From Symbiodinium natans (Eukaryota; Sar; Dinophyceae; Suessiales; Symbiodiniaceae), in assembly GCA_905221605.1 (NCBI GenBank), contig CAJNDS010002068.1, positions 994,984-1,058,983 on the forward strand: a DNA stretch of 64,000 nt, read 5' to 3'. Each line of letters starts with the position of its first letter. The stretch's first letter is position 1. Below the pieces are notes generated by a model. That model worked only from the letters and a program-made list of their open reading frames with translations, searched no databases and was not told where the DNA came from. Below, piece by piece: positions 45,940-55,623 of this stretch. The translations under genes and the position numbers were made by a program.

Positions 45940-47208
45940 ACCCTAAACCCTCAATCCTCAACCCTCAACCCTCCACCCTAGACCCTAAACCGTAAACCCT
46001 AAACCCTAGACCCTAGACGATAGCCTCCTGGGCCTCCTTCCGGTCTGGCCGAGGCCCGGAGGCCTTCTGATCTTGCTTGGCCGCGAGCCCGAGGAGCCAG
46101 GGGGCCTGGGCGGGAAGGGGGGGGTTTAGGGTTTAGGGTTTGGGGTTTTGGGTTTTGGGTTTTGGGTTTAGGGTTTAGGGTTTACGGTTTAGGGTCTAGG
46201 GTTTAGGGTTTAGGGTTTGGGGTTTGGGGTTTGGGGTTTGGGGTTTAGGGTTTGGGCTTTGGGGTTTAGGGTTCAGGGTTTAGGGTTTGGGGTTTGGGGT
46301 TTAGGGTCTTGTATACCTGCTTAGGTTTGGTCTTTGAGCCCTAATCCCTATACCCTCGTGCAAACCTATGAGGCTTCTGCCGAATAAAAGCGAGTAGAGT
46401 CACGAACCACTATTTTCCACCACAGACCAAATGCAAAGCTACCCAGCGTGGACACATCGCGGCGCCTTACCCTCAAAACTTTAAACCCTAAACCCTAAGC
46501 CCTAAACCCTAAACACCCCAAACACCCCAAACACCCTAAACACCCTAAACTCTAAACCCTAAACCCTAAATACCCTAAAACCCTAAACACCCTAAACCCT
46601 AACTACCCAAACCCGATGTAGGGTTGAGGGTTTCAGGCTTCCTAAGGTCGGAGCCATGGACCCTTAGCATGGTCCCTTGCCCTTCTTGATATTATACTAC
46701 TGTTTGCTTGGAACCCCCAGGGTTTAGGGTTTAGGGTTTAGGGTTTAGGGTTTAGGGTTTAGGGTTTAGGGTTTAGGGTTTAGGGTTTATGGGAAATAGA
46801 AAATATCAATAATCCCTATATTGCCCTTGTAAGGAAGAATATTATTATTATTATTATCATTATTATTATTTTTTTTTTTTTTTGGGGGGGGGGGGGGGGG
46901 GCTCTTAAGCAAGTGGTAGTACAGGGATCCGAAGTATGGGCCCTTAGTATCGATAGCGTATGTAAGGGTCATATAGTGCCGGGCCGGAAGTAAGGGCCCA
47001 CACCCTAAACCCTACACTCTAAACTCTAAACCCTAAACCCTACACCCTAAACCCTAAACCCTAAACCCTAAAACCCCAATTAAGGGCCCAAGCTTGGAAC
47101 CCTGGAGACTTTCTGCAGAAGGAGCTACAGGTGGACGATGAAACATCTCAGCTTGCGGTGGACATCCAGTGCTTCAGGCTTCCTCCCCTTGCCCTTGAGG
47201 TCTTCTAG
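41577..47208 (+). CDS. possible multi-exon gene(s), exon-like islands
   Basis: Several islands read as short coding pieces on the plus strand, often just after an AG: 41,577 (TDGCMPSHSRRSPSLRTALA), ~42,050 (KASTIWAEPLATKAKQSLRS), 42,191 (VLLGNWQDEEAGG), 42,301 (KILIEQHLQGMLVA), ~43,190 (SCKAFLREATFDVVLADYL), ~44,272 (TSPHQPELSLRLGAVEYFAP), ~45,014 (GLLKRLARVTRPCDLADVWI) and 47,101-47,208 (KELQVDDETSQLAVDIQCF to LEVF and a stop). I do not recognise a family and could not chain them, so the number of genes is unknown. Two minus-strand frames (44,572-44,766 and 45,373-45,591) also look somewhat coding. The 47,208 stop lies 487 bp upstream of the next gene's ATG. Confidence 0.3.
42561..42794. mobile_element. 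inverted-repeat element carrying a telomeric array, copy 1
   Basis: The left end CTTGGTAGCCCAGT (42,561) and the right end ACTGGGCTACCAAG (ending 42,794) are exact reverse complements over 14 bp. Between them lie ordinary sequence and a CCCTAAA array at 42,713-42,770. A second element with the same ends is at 52,150. Confidence 0.7.
43358..43502. mobile_element. TACTTGGAGG miniature inverted-repeat element, copy 1
   Basis: Ends TACTTGGAGGTTCAAGGTAC and GTACCCTGAACCTCCAAGTA are inverted repeats with one or two mismatches. The interior is AT-rich with TTATAACTGTAC words. If the outer TA is a target-site duplication, it resembles Tc1/mariner-type (Stowaway-like) elements; that is inference. It directly abuts a second element type at 43,501. 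Confidence 0.8.
43501..43577. mobile_element. GGGAATGAGG inverted-repeat element, copy 1
   Basis: TAGGGAATGAGGGAATGAGG and CCTTAATTCCCTCATTCCCTA face each other around a short interior with a smaller inverted pair (TACCCT and AGGGTA). A second copy is at 52,343-52,438. Confidence 0.65.
45561..45712. mobile_element. TACTTGGAGG element, copy 2
   Basis: TACTTGGAGGTTCATGGGAC at the left and GTCCCATGAACCTTCAAGTA at the right. The interior shares TTATAACTGTACTTATAACC with copies 3 and 4. Confidence 0.8.
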
Positions 47209-47523
47209 GGTTTAGGGTTTAGGGTTTAGGGTATAGGGTTTAGGGTTTAGGGTTTAGGGTTTAGGGTTCAGGGTCCAGGGTTCAGGGTTCAGGGTTTAGG
47301 GTTTTGGGTTTTGGGTTTAGTCTTAAAGCAATCTCTGATTCACCCCCTGCTAAAAAAGAGGGGTTCGGCTTCGTCACATGCAGAGCTCAGAGGTGGATGA
47401 AGGCCAATTGCTCAAAAAATTCCAAAAAAACAATGAATATTCTTCTTCCTTATGAGGGCAATAGAGGGATTTGTTTTTTTGGGGCTTCTTGAGCAAATAG
47501 TAGTTTATAACAACGACTTTTTA

Positions 47524-47556
<33 letters not shown>

Positions 47557-47694
47557 CCCTGACTTTGGACCTCATTTCCGGCCAGAGCCGTCGTCAAGAG
47601 AGAGAGACAGAGAGAGAACAGAGTCAGAGACACGGGCGAAAAGACGCAGAGCGACGCAGGGGAGAGAGTCAGAGAGAGACGGAGGTTAATAGCC

Positions 47695-50600
47695 ATGGAC
47701 TTGCCATGGCTGTTGCTCTTGCTGCGGTTAATCCCCGGCAGCGGAACCGACGCGTTCACCAGCAACGCCGAGCTACGCTCGGCACTCACGATCTGGAACT
47801 CAGATCCAGGCTGGCGGTTGCGGATTTCTGGGGATGAAGCCCAAACCCTAGACCCCAAACTAAACCCTACACCCTAAACCCTAAACCCTAAACCCTAAAC
47901 CCTAAACCCTAAACCCTAAACCCTAAACCCTAAACCCTAAACCCCAAGAAACCCTAAACCCTAAAGCCCCAAACCCTCTCCTGGCCTCGAGACGGAGAGC
48001 TGCCAGGTTAATTGGAGGTTCATTAGGGTTTAGGGTATGGGGTTTAGGGTTTAGGGTTAGGGTTTAGGGATTGTTATTGGGGTTTACGATATTTGGGGTA
48101 CCCTATTGGGGACCTCATTATAAGGGGAATATTCTATTTGGGGTCGATTATTGGGGCCCCTCATTGTCGCAAACCCCCATGTGGGTATTTTATCACCTGT
48201 AGGGTTAGAATTATGGTCGCTGTACTTGCAACCCCGGTTTAGGGTACTTAAAAACCCCACTTCTAACTACCCCAAGAGAACCTACAAGCATGCCTCGTCT
48301 CCCTAAAACCCTTCGGGTGCAGGCAACGCCGCCCTCGTGGCGCAGTATGGCGAGATCGGCGATTGGAACGTGTCTCAGGTGACCGACATGAGCTTCCTGG
48401 TAGTAGAGTAGGTAACCTTTAACCTTTTTTTGGGGTAGTATAATCCCATCATAATCCCAAAGGTTAAGCTTTAATTCCCCAGGTTACTGGACAACTAAGG
48501 CTTGCTATTCTTTGCTCTCACAAACATCGACGAGAACATCTCGGCCTGGGACACGTCGCAAGTCACGAGCATGCGGCTGATGTTCCAGCTTGCCTCGTCC
48601 TTCAACTCTCCCATCGGAGCCTGGGACACCTCCAGCGTGACAGACATGACAGGGATGTTCGCAAGCGCAACGTCCTTTAACCAGCCCCTCGACTCTTGGA
48701 ATACCTCCCAGGTGACGAAGATGAACGGCATGTTCACCATAGCCCATGCATTCAATCAGCCCCTCGACTCCTGGGACACGTCGAAGGTGACCAACATGCG
48801 AGGCATGTTCCTTAGTAGCTGAGTGAGCAGCACTTTACTACACCTTTTTTTGGGATGTGATGATCCCCCTCTAGACTTTTTTTGGGGGGGGCTTTATGCA
48901 CTCAGCAACCAAGGTTTAGTGACGCCAAGGTCTTCAACCAGTTCATCGGCTCCTGGGATACGGCAACTGGGAAGCTCAATGGGACTTTGTTGACTTCCCT
49001 AGTTCCCCCCCATCAGTGCGAGGGCACTTTGGGGTTCTCACGCTGGGGGGGGGGGGGGGGGGGGGGGGCGACAGGAAAAGGATACTTGGAGGTTCATGGG
49101 ACTTACTAACCAATTCTAACTGTACTTATAACCCTACTTATAATACGTCTAACGGGCCTTATCGGGTTATCCCCATTATAAGTAGGGTTATAAGCCCAGT
49201 TATAAGTGGTTATTAAGTCCCATGAACCTCCAAGTAGGGGGCTTGTGTTCGGTCTGCTCGTTGTCTCCTGTGCAAGAACACTGCGCAGCTCAAGCTGCGA
49301 GGGATGACCCTCGAGGTTTTTGCGCGTGCCCGCGTGGCTCTAGGTGAATCCCTAAACCCTAAACCCTAAACCCTAAACCCTAAACCCTAAACCCTAAACC
49401 CTAAACCCTAAACCCTAAACCCTAAACCCTAAGCCCTAAGCCCTAAGCCCTAAACCATAAACCCTAAACCCTAAATCCTAGAAGCAGCCAACTGCTGTCG
49501 CTTCTAGGTCCCAGGAGCGCACTTGACATGTCACTTGGCCTTGGCAAACCCATACTTGGAGGTTCATGGTACTTACTAACCAATAACTATACTTATAACC
49601 CTACTTATAATACCCCTAAAGGGCCTTAGAGGGGATATCCCACTAATAAGTAGGGTTATAAGCCCAGTTATAAGTGGTTCGTAAGTACCGTGAACCTCCA
49701 AGTAAGCCCTTTGGGAGGGTTCCTAAGGGTTTAGGGTTTAGCGTTTCGGGTTTTGGGCCCCAAACCCTAAACCCTAAACGCTAAACCCTAAACCCTAAAG
49801 CCCAAACCCCCAAAACCCCAACCCCCAAAACCCTAAACCCTACTAAACCCTACTAAACCCTACTTACTAAACCCTACTTACTAAACCCTACTAAACCCTA
49901 CTAACCCTACTAACCCCTACTAAACCCTACTAAACCCTACTAAACCCTACTAAACCCTACTACACCCTACTAAACCCTACTAATCCCTAAACCTTTAGGG
50001 TTTAGGGTCTTCTCTTGCTCTTATGGCAAGCTCCTGGAATGTTCCCAGGGGGCCTTTGGACTACTTCAAAGGTGGTCTTACACTGTTTGGGGTCTCCGCC
50101 GGCATGTGTGGGTTGAAAGGGAACCGAAGAGACCAACACCCCTTAATCTATATTCCCCTTGGGAATTATTTTGTATTTTGTTCATATAAAACCCAAGAGG
50201 ATATTAAACATATTTATTCTGAAGGTTCTAAGGGGAGTTTAGTAATTGCGGAATATACCTTACATCATACTAAGCCCCTATATGCTTTGAGGTACTTTCC
50301 TTAATTAAGGGGTATTGGGCTCCTTGGGGGACCTTGTTCAAGAATATGTGTCAGAGGGTTCCATTGGCCACCCCAGGGCAGTGTAACAGACATGAACAGC
50401 ATGTTCGCCACGGCTCTCGCCTTCAACCAGTCCATCGAGTCCTGGGACGTGTCAAAAGTTACCAACATGAAGCTGATGTTTGCTGCGTCGACTATCAGCA
50501 GCTTCAACCAACCCTTGAATTTGTGGGACACCTCAAGCGTGACGACCATGGAGGGAATGTTCAGCGGCTCATCGTTCGACCAGCCCCCTGGTGTGGGCCC

Positions 50601-53589
50601 TTAAGGGAGACTTTCCTTTTCTCTCTTGTTGGGTTTGAGAGGACCAGACCCTAAACCTTAGGCCGCAAACCTAAACCCTAAACCCTAAACCCTACACCCT
50701 ACACCCTAAACCCTAAATCCTCACCGAGGCCCATTGGAGACTGGAATACATCCAGCGTCACCAATATGCTCCTTAGGGGTACTTGGGAATGCTTTTTTTA
50801 AAAAACATGTTTGGGTACTTTAAACCCTAAACCGTAAACCCTAAACCGTAAACCGTAAACCCTAAACCCTAAACCCTAAACCCTAAACCCTAAACCCTAA
50901 ACCCTAAGGTTCCAAGTCCAGTAGAGGCAAAACATGTTCCGATTTTCGCAGACTTTCAACCAGCCCATCGGCTCTTGGGACACTGGGTTTGGCCCTTGGG
51001 ATCCTTTTTTTTGTGTTTAGGGTTTTGGGTTTAGGGTTTAGGGTTTAGGGTTTAGGGTTATACATTTTTCGCTTTGTTGGGTGGAGTTTAAGAGGATCAT
51101 GTACATAAATAACAAGTTTGTATGCACACACATATTTCTCCACGCCTTTTTTTGGGGGGGAGGAGTTGAAGAGGATCGTAGCTGAAGAGTCTTTTCTCGG
51201 AGGGTCTTAAGCGCGGCCCGCTTGGAAGCCCTCTTGACTTAGTAGGCAAGGTTAGTATAAGGTGGGTTATGGGGATGAGAACAGGGTTTCGAGGGGATGC
51301 GAAGTAGACTTACTAAGTCAAAAGAGCTTCCCTAAACCCTAAACCCTAAATCTAAACCCTAAACCCCCCCCCCCCCCCCCCAAAAACAAAAAAAAAAGGC
51401 CCGTAGTTGCAAACCCCCCCCCCTTCTTTAGGGTTTAGGGTTTAGGGTTTCAAGGACACGTCCCGTGTCACCACCATGGAGCTGATGTTTGACGGGGCCA
51501 CGGCCTTCAACCAGCCAATCGGCTTGTGGGATACATCCCGAGTCACCTCCATGAGCTGCTAGGCATCTCTTACAGTAGGGTTTAGGGTTTAGGGTTTAGG
51601 GTTTTAGGGTTTTAGGGTTTAGGGTTTAGGGTTTAGGGTTTAGGGTTTAGGGTTTAGGGTTTAGGGTTTAGGGTTTGGGGTTTAGGGTTTAGGGTTTAGG
51701 GTTTAGGGTTTAGGGTTTAGGGCTTATGGGGGAACCTTTTAGGGGGCACGAGTCTTACTTAATCCCTTGAGCTAGGCGCTTGGGATCTGGCATGCTTTCC
51801 CTCATTGGCTTTGTGAGAGAATCGTATTTTTACTTGGAGGTTCATGGGTAGTTATGAGGTTAGAGCTAGGGTTATAACTATACCCTAAAAGCATATCACC
51901 CTATTGAAGATACTTACAACCCGACTTACTCCACAAACAAACCTCCGAGTATTGGGTTGAAGAGGATCGTAATTTTAGGATTCTTTCCAGAGTGGTTACC
52001 CTAAACCCTAAACCCCAAACCCTTAACCCTAAACCCTATTTTCTTTTCAGTCCAACCCAGGCTTCATGTTCCAAAACGCCAAAGTGTTCAACCAGTTTTT
52101 GGGTTGCTGGGACACGGGAAGCTACTTGGCTTGACAAGAGTCCCAACTGCTTGGTAGCCCAGTGGTTTAGGGTTTAGGGTTTAGGGTTTAGGGTTTAGGG
52201 CTTAGGGTTTGGGGTTTAGGGTATAGGGTTTAGGTTGTTTCCTTTTTGTTGGGTTCAAGCTTCCCGCATAAACTAACCAACCCCAAAAAGGGTACCCTTA
52301 TCATAATACGGTTCCTGGGCTACCAAGACTGGCTGGTTCTTGGTAGGGAATGAGGGACTGAGGGAATGAGGGCATGAGGTACCCTTTAATCATCCCTTAA
52401 AGGGTATATCTAGAGCCCTAATTCCCTCATTTCTTATTAACAGCCAGGGGGCCCATGAAAAGAAGGACTACAAAAACTCTAAACCCCGAAGCCCTAAGCC
52501 CCAAACCCCAAGCCCTAAAGCCTACAGTTTTTGTCGGGCCCCCGCCGTTGAATAAGTAGGGCTGAGAAGTGCTCTAAATTGGGTTATCAGCAGAGTTACC
52601 ATAATAGAATAAAAGAAAAGCACTTCTTACAACTACCTAGGAACCTCCGAGCCGATCCGCCAGCCCTAAACCCTAAACCCTAAACCCTAAACCCTAAACC
52701 CTAAACCCTAAACCCTAAACCCTAAACCCTAAACCCTAAACCCTAAACCCTAAACCCTGAACCAAGGCGTGGTGACTTCATTTAACATGTTCGCTGGTGC
52801 AGATGCCTTCGAAGGACCCCCTTGTTCGGCGGGATTTGTGGCAACCAGCAACGACCTGGGCTGCGTAGCCGAGCCAACCTGTGAGACTTGCCTAGCTTTA
52901 GGGTTCAGGGTTTTGGGGTTTGGGGTTTGAGGGTTTAGGGTGTAGAGTTTAGGGTTTAGCAGTTGAAGTTTGAAGCTTTCTGGTTTCCTTTTTTAGCAGG
53001 AATAGAAGTTTGACCTTTTGTCTCCCTTGGTTCTTGGAGAAGTAAGGAGAACGGAACAGCCGCCGAACCTGAGTTCGACTGCCTCACGGGCAACGGCACC
53101 AGCGGCGAGATCTGTGTGTCATGCGACCCCGGTTTTGAGCTGACTCCCGACAAGCTTTGCGCTCATCCTAAGCTCCTTGGGGATATATATATATATATAT
53201 ATGTATATGTATATATATATACACATATAATTTTTCTCAAGTTTTGGGTACTTGAGTTCCTAAGAAACACCTAGAATTTTATTTTTTGCCCACGGTTCCA
53301 AGTTCAGTATAGGCTCTGGTGTGAGAACCTCAATCACCTCGACTACGCGCTGCTGAGCAAGAAGGCCAAGCTCGACTTCGCACAGTGCTTGAAGTATTCC
53401 CTCATCCAGGACGATGAAATCCCGGAGAACGTGCTCAACTTTTCGCCTCCAAGATCGTCGGAAAGGCTCCTGGAGCTCGCATTGCCTGGCCTGCTCCTCA
53501 CTTTGGCCGCCTTCGCCCTTCTTGCGCACGCCTGGCGAGGATGCAGGCGCAGCCCCCGCTATGAGGAAGTGCTGCTTGCACCAATCTGA
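47695..53589 (+). CDS. BspA-like (DUF285) type I membrane protein, 12 exons, 502 aa
   Basis: Exons: 47,695-47,809; 48,323-48,391; 48,500-48,806; 48,914-48,962; 50,377-50,582; 50,729-50,767; 50,927-50,978; 51,455-51,554; 52,061-52,120; 52,767-52,882; 53,047-53,160; 53,308-53,589. They sum to 1,509 nt with no internal stop. Residues 1-~18 form a signal peptide ([17 protein letters not shown]). Residues ~45-335 carry BspA-like repeats ([19 protein letters not shown]). Residues ~335-420 are Cys-rich, EGF/GCC2-like ([17 protein letters not shown]). A membrane helix ([19 protein letters not shown]) near 470 precedes a basic tail, [17 protein letters not shown]. Introns start GC eight times, GA twice (50,979 and 52,883) and GT once (48,807). 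All end AG; ten of eleven are followed by G. Junctions were set by repeat spacing (M-x-x-MF-5-FNQ). Such proteins are usually cell-surface or secreted; the partner is unknown. The ATG sits in AGCCATGG. Confidence 0.85.
49083..49236. mobile_element. TACTTGGAGG element, copy 3 (inside an intron)
   Basis: Ends TACTTGGAGGTTCATGGGAC and GTCCCATGAACCTCCAAGTA pair perfectly over 20 bp. It lies in intron 4 of the BspA-like gene (48,963-50,376). Confidence 0.85.
49353..49995. repeat. CCCTAAA arrays inside intron 4 of the BspA-like gene
   Basis: Perfect CCCTAAA units at 49,353-49,435 with CCCTAAG variants to 49,460, then a CCCTAAA/CCCTACTAAA variant array at 49,755-49,995 in which the unit drifts to ACCCTACTAA. 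Confidence 0.95.
49553..49704. mobile_element. TACTTGGAGG element, copy 4 (inside an intron)
   Basis: TACTTGGAGGTTCATGGTAC opposite GTACCGTGAACCTCCAAGTA. Same intron as copy 3, 317 bp downstream, and separated from it by a telomeric array. Confidence 0.8.
50818..50907. repeat. CCCTAAA array inside intron 6 of the BspA-like gene
   Basis: About a dozen CCCTAAA units (a few CCGTAAA) fill over half of the 159-nt intron between exons 50,729-50,767 and 50,927-50,978. Similar C-strand units sit in intron 5 (50,650-50,720). Confidence 0.95.
51575..51725 (+). repeat. TTTAGGG array inside intron 8 of the BspA-like gene
   Basis: About 20 TTTAGGG units begin only ~20 nt after the proposed GC donor at 51,555. 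The same intron also has a short CCCTAAA stretch at 51,998-52,040, so the transcript could fold back on itself. Confidence 0.95.
51831..51951. mobile_element. TACTTGGAGG-ended variant element (inside an intron)
   Basis: TACTTGGAGGTTCATGGGTA at the left and AACCTCCGAGTA at the right, with an interior different from copies 1-4 except for TTATAAC words. A longer relative with the same left end lies at 59,123-59,343. Confidence 0.55.
52150..52327. mobile_element. inverted-repeat element carrying a telomeric array, copy 2
   Basis: CTTGGTAGCCCAGT at 52,150 and CTGGGCTACCAAG ending 52,327. A TTTAGGG array (52,166-52,235) starts two bases after the left terminal repeat. It lies in intron 9 of the BspA-like gene. 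In copy 1 at 42,561 the array is on the other strand and nearer the right end. Confidence 0.7.
52343..52438. mobile_element. GGGAATGAGG inverted-repeat element, copy 2
   Basis: TAGGGAATGAGGGACTGAGG, a short interior shared with copy 1 (CCCTTAAAGGGTATAT), then TAATTCCCTCATTTCTTA. It lies in the same intron as the element at 52,150. Confidence 0.6.
52668..52757. repeat. CCCTAAA array directly before an exon of the BspA-like gene
   Basis: About 13 perfect CCCTAAA units end about 9 nt before the AG at 52,765-52,766 that begins exon 10. Confidence 0.95.
53184..53230. repeat. (TA)n microsatellite in the last intron
   Basis: TATATATA with GTATATG and ACACATATA interruptions, in the 147-nt intron between exons 11 and 12. 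Confidence 0.95.
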
Positions 53590-53740
53590 CATATCATCCC
53601 CCCCCCTTTTTCGTCCCAGGGTATTGGGGCTCCCGCAAGCCCTGACTTCCTCAATCCCTAAATGCCTCAGCCCTATATCCTAAACCCTAGACTCTAAACC
53701 CTAAACCCCGCCAAGCTCTCGTCTCCTTTCATGCCGCAGG

Positions 53741-55390
53741 CATGCGCAGACTGATTGTTTTCAACAGTCTAAATCTAAGCGGTTCTGCTGAACTGCTGGA
53801 TGGCACATTGCACACCAGGAGAGCCCAACACTCGTTCATGAAGGCACATACTGTGGTTTAGAGTTTACGGTTGAGGTCTTAGGGTTTGGGGTTGAGGGTC
53901 TAGGCGGTCTAGGACCCAGAGCAGGCCCATATTGCCCCTTTTTAGGGTTCAGGCTCCATTGTATGCCCCTTTAAACCAAAAAGAGTACCGTTTTCATTCC
54001 TAGGTTGCGGTAGTCTTTGGACCCTAAACCCTAAACCCTAGACCCTAAAGCCTAAACCCTAACCCCTAAACCCTAACCCCTAAACCCAGATTACTCTTGG
54101 GTCTAGGGGCTGAGGGTTCAGCTCCGGGTATGCCTCAAGCCCAATGTGGCTGGGGGTTTGGAAGTGATGGAGTTTCGGCTTGAAGCCTTGACTTGTCTCT
54201 GCTTGGCGCAGACAAACAACCTCTGAACCCTGAACCCTGAACTACCCTAAACCCTAAACCCTAAAACCTAAACCTAAATCCTAAGTAACCTCAGACTCAG
54301 CTTTCAAAGCCTTGGAGTTACCGCGCCAGGGATTCGGTGATCCTCCTCGGCCGAAAGCGCCCCTACAGGCGATGAGGGTTTTGGGTTCGAACTCCAATCC
54401 CTACCGTTTCGGGTTTAGGGTCTAGGGTCTAGGGTTTAGGGTTTAGGGTTTAGGGTTTAGGGTTTAGGGTTTAGGGTTTAGGGTTTAGGGTTTAGGGTTT
54501 AGAGTTCCCTCAGGAGCCCAATACCCCTTAGTTAAGGAATATACCTTTAGTCATACTCAGGATCCCAATATGAATATGGTTTGAGGAAGGTTCCTTTTTT
54601 AAAGGGTGTTGGGCTCTGTGGGTCATCCCGAAACCCTACGCCCTGAACCATAGGTTGTTGATGTAGAGTTCGGGACTCCTTTATCACCTTACCTCCTTTG
54701 AGGGTTCTGAAGTATGGGCCATGTGTTGTTTATAGGGTATATCAGGGGTCCCCTTCTAACGGGCCCCTACTAAAGGGACTATGTAACTATCCCAAGAACG
54801 TAGCGGGGTTCAGGACTGTTGGGACTGTTGGAGGGCTTTCGGCTTTGGCTTTGGGGCTCTGCGGGCGTTTGGAACTGAGGCTCATCCCAAAGAGCACGCT
54901 CTCGAGGGTTTCGGGCTTCTGAGGGATACTTTGTTCTGGCGTAGGGTCTAGAGTTTCATGCTAAGCTGCCAAGGGTTTAGGGTTTAGGGATTCTTTGTTA
55001 GGGCGACCCCACGTGTTTGAGGCTCGATAGACCACCTCCCGTAGTTTTCGTCGGGGCTGAAGCAAAGTGCGAAGTTCAACGCCGCCGAGTTCATCAGGGT
55101 TTAGGGTTTAGGGTTTAGGGGTTTAGGGTTCAGGGTTCAGGGTTGAGGGTTGAGGGTTTCGGGTCCTGTGCTCCCTGGCCCTACACTTACCCTCGCCCAG
55201 GAATTTGACTAGTAAAATGATGAAAAGGCCGACCTCGACAAGGGGACCCGGTTGAAGAAGACCGCAACGCCTAAACCCTAAAACCCTGAACCCTAAACCC
55301 TAAACGTCTTTTCCTTGGCCTACGCTGGCAACACCTTTGGGTTCATGATTTCTGCGCAGGTCGTTCCAGCACCCCCTAAACCCTGCGCCT
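53741..55390 (+). CDS. exon-like islands downstream of the BspA-like gene
   Basis: Plus-strand pieces that read as coding: 53,741 (MRRLIVFNSLNLSGSAELL), ~54,136 (PNVAGGLEVMEFRLEALTCL), 54,301-54,375 (LSKPWSYRARDSVILLGRKR, ending at a stop), ~55,047 (SSGLKQSAKFNAAEFI), ~55,215 (NDEKADLDKGTRLKKTATP) and ~55,310 (VFSLAYAGNTFGFMISAQ, followed by GTCGTT). I recognise no family and could not chain them in phase. The first may be 3' untranslated sequence of the BspA-like gene. Telomeric arrays lie between them, as in that gene's introns. Confidence 0.25.
54415..54506 (+). repeat. TTTAGGG array
   Basis: About 12 units, the first with TCTAGGG variants. It is followed at 54,513-54,617 by an inverted-repeat segment (GGAGCCCAATACCCCTTAG facing AAAGGGTGTTGGGCTC). 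Confidence 0.95.
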
Positions 55391-55623
55391 ACACTTGATA
55401 CGTTCAGGGTTTAGGGTTTAGGGACCCTAAGCCCTAAACCCCAAACCCTAATGTTGGTCCCTATAAGCCTTGTAAAAAAGGACCCCCAAAAAGGGGACCC
55501 AAATGAGAGAACTCCCCCACCCCTTATATCCTTCAAAAAGGGAAGAGTCAGTGGTTGGTGAGTGTATGTGCACTTAGATCCCTACACCCAAAATCCTAAG
55601 TTACTAAACCCTAAACTAAGTGA

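Larger units (their letters stand above)
41321..47694. repeat. telomeric-array-rich region with exon-like islands
   Basis: Unique islands alternate with TTTAGGG and CCCTAAA arrays in both orientations. G-strand examples are 42,120, 42,900, 44,352, 45,118, 46,123, 46,720 and 47,208. C-strand examples are 42,713, 43,058, 44,170, 44,780, 45,895 and 46,485. Some arrays carry TTTGGGG or CCCCAAA variants (44,900-45,000 and 46,200-46,300). Poly-C/poly-A (42,368) and poly-T/poly-G (46,866) junctions also occur. Confidence 0.9.

Noticed and set aside
54381-54397. tRNA T-arm-like word (TTGGGTTCGAACTCCAA)
   Set aside because: The T-stem and loop can be drawn, but no matching 5' acceptor strand, D-arm or anticodon arm lies at the right distance upstream, and the segment sits in an exon-like frame.
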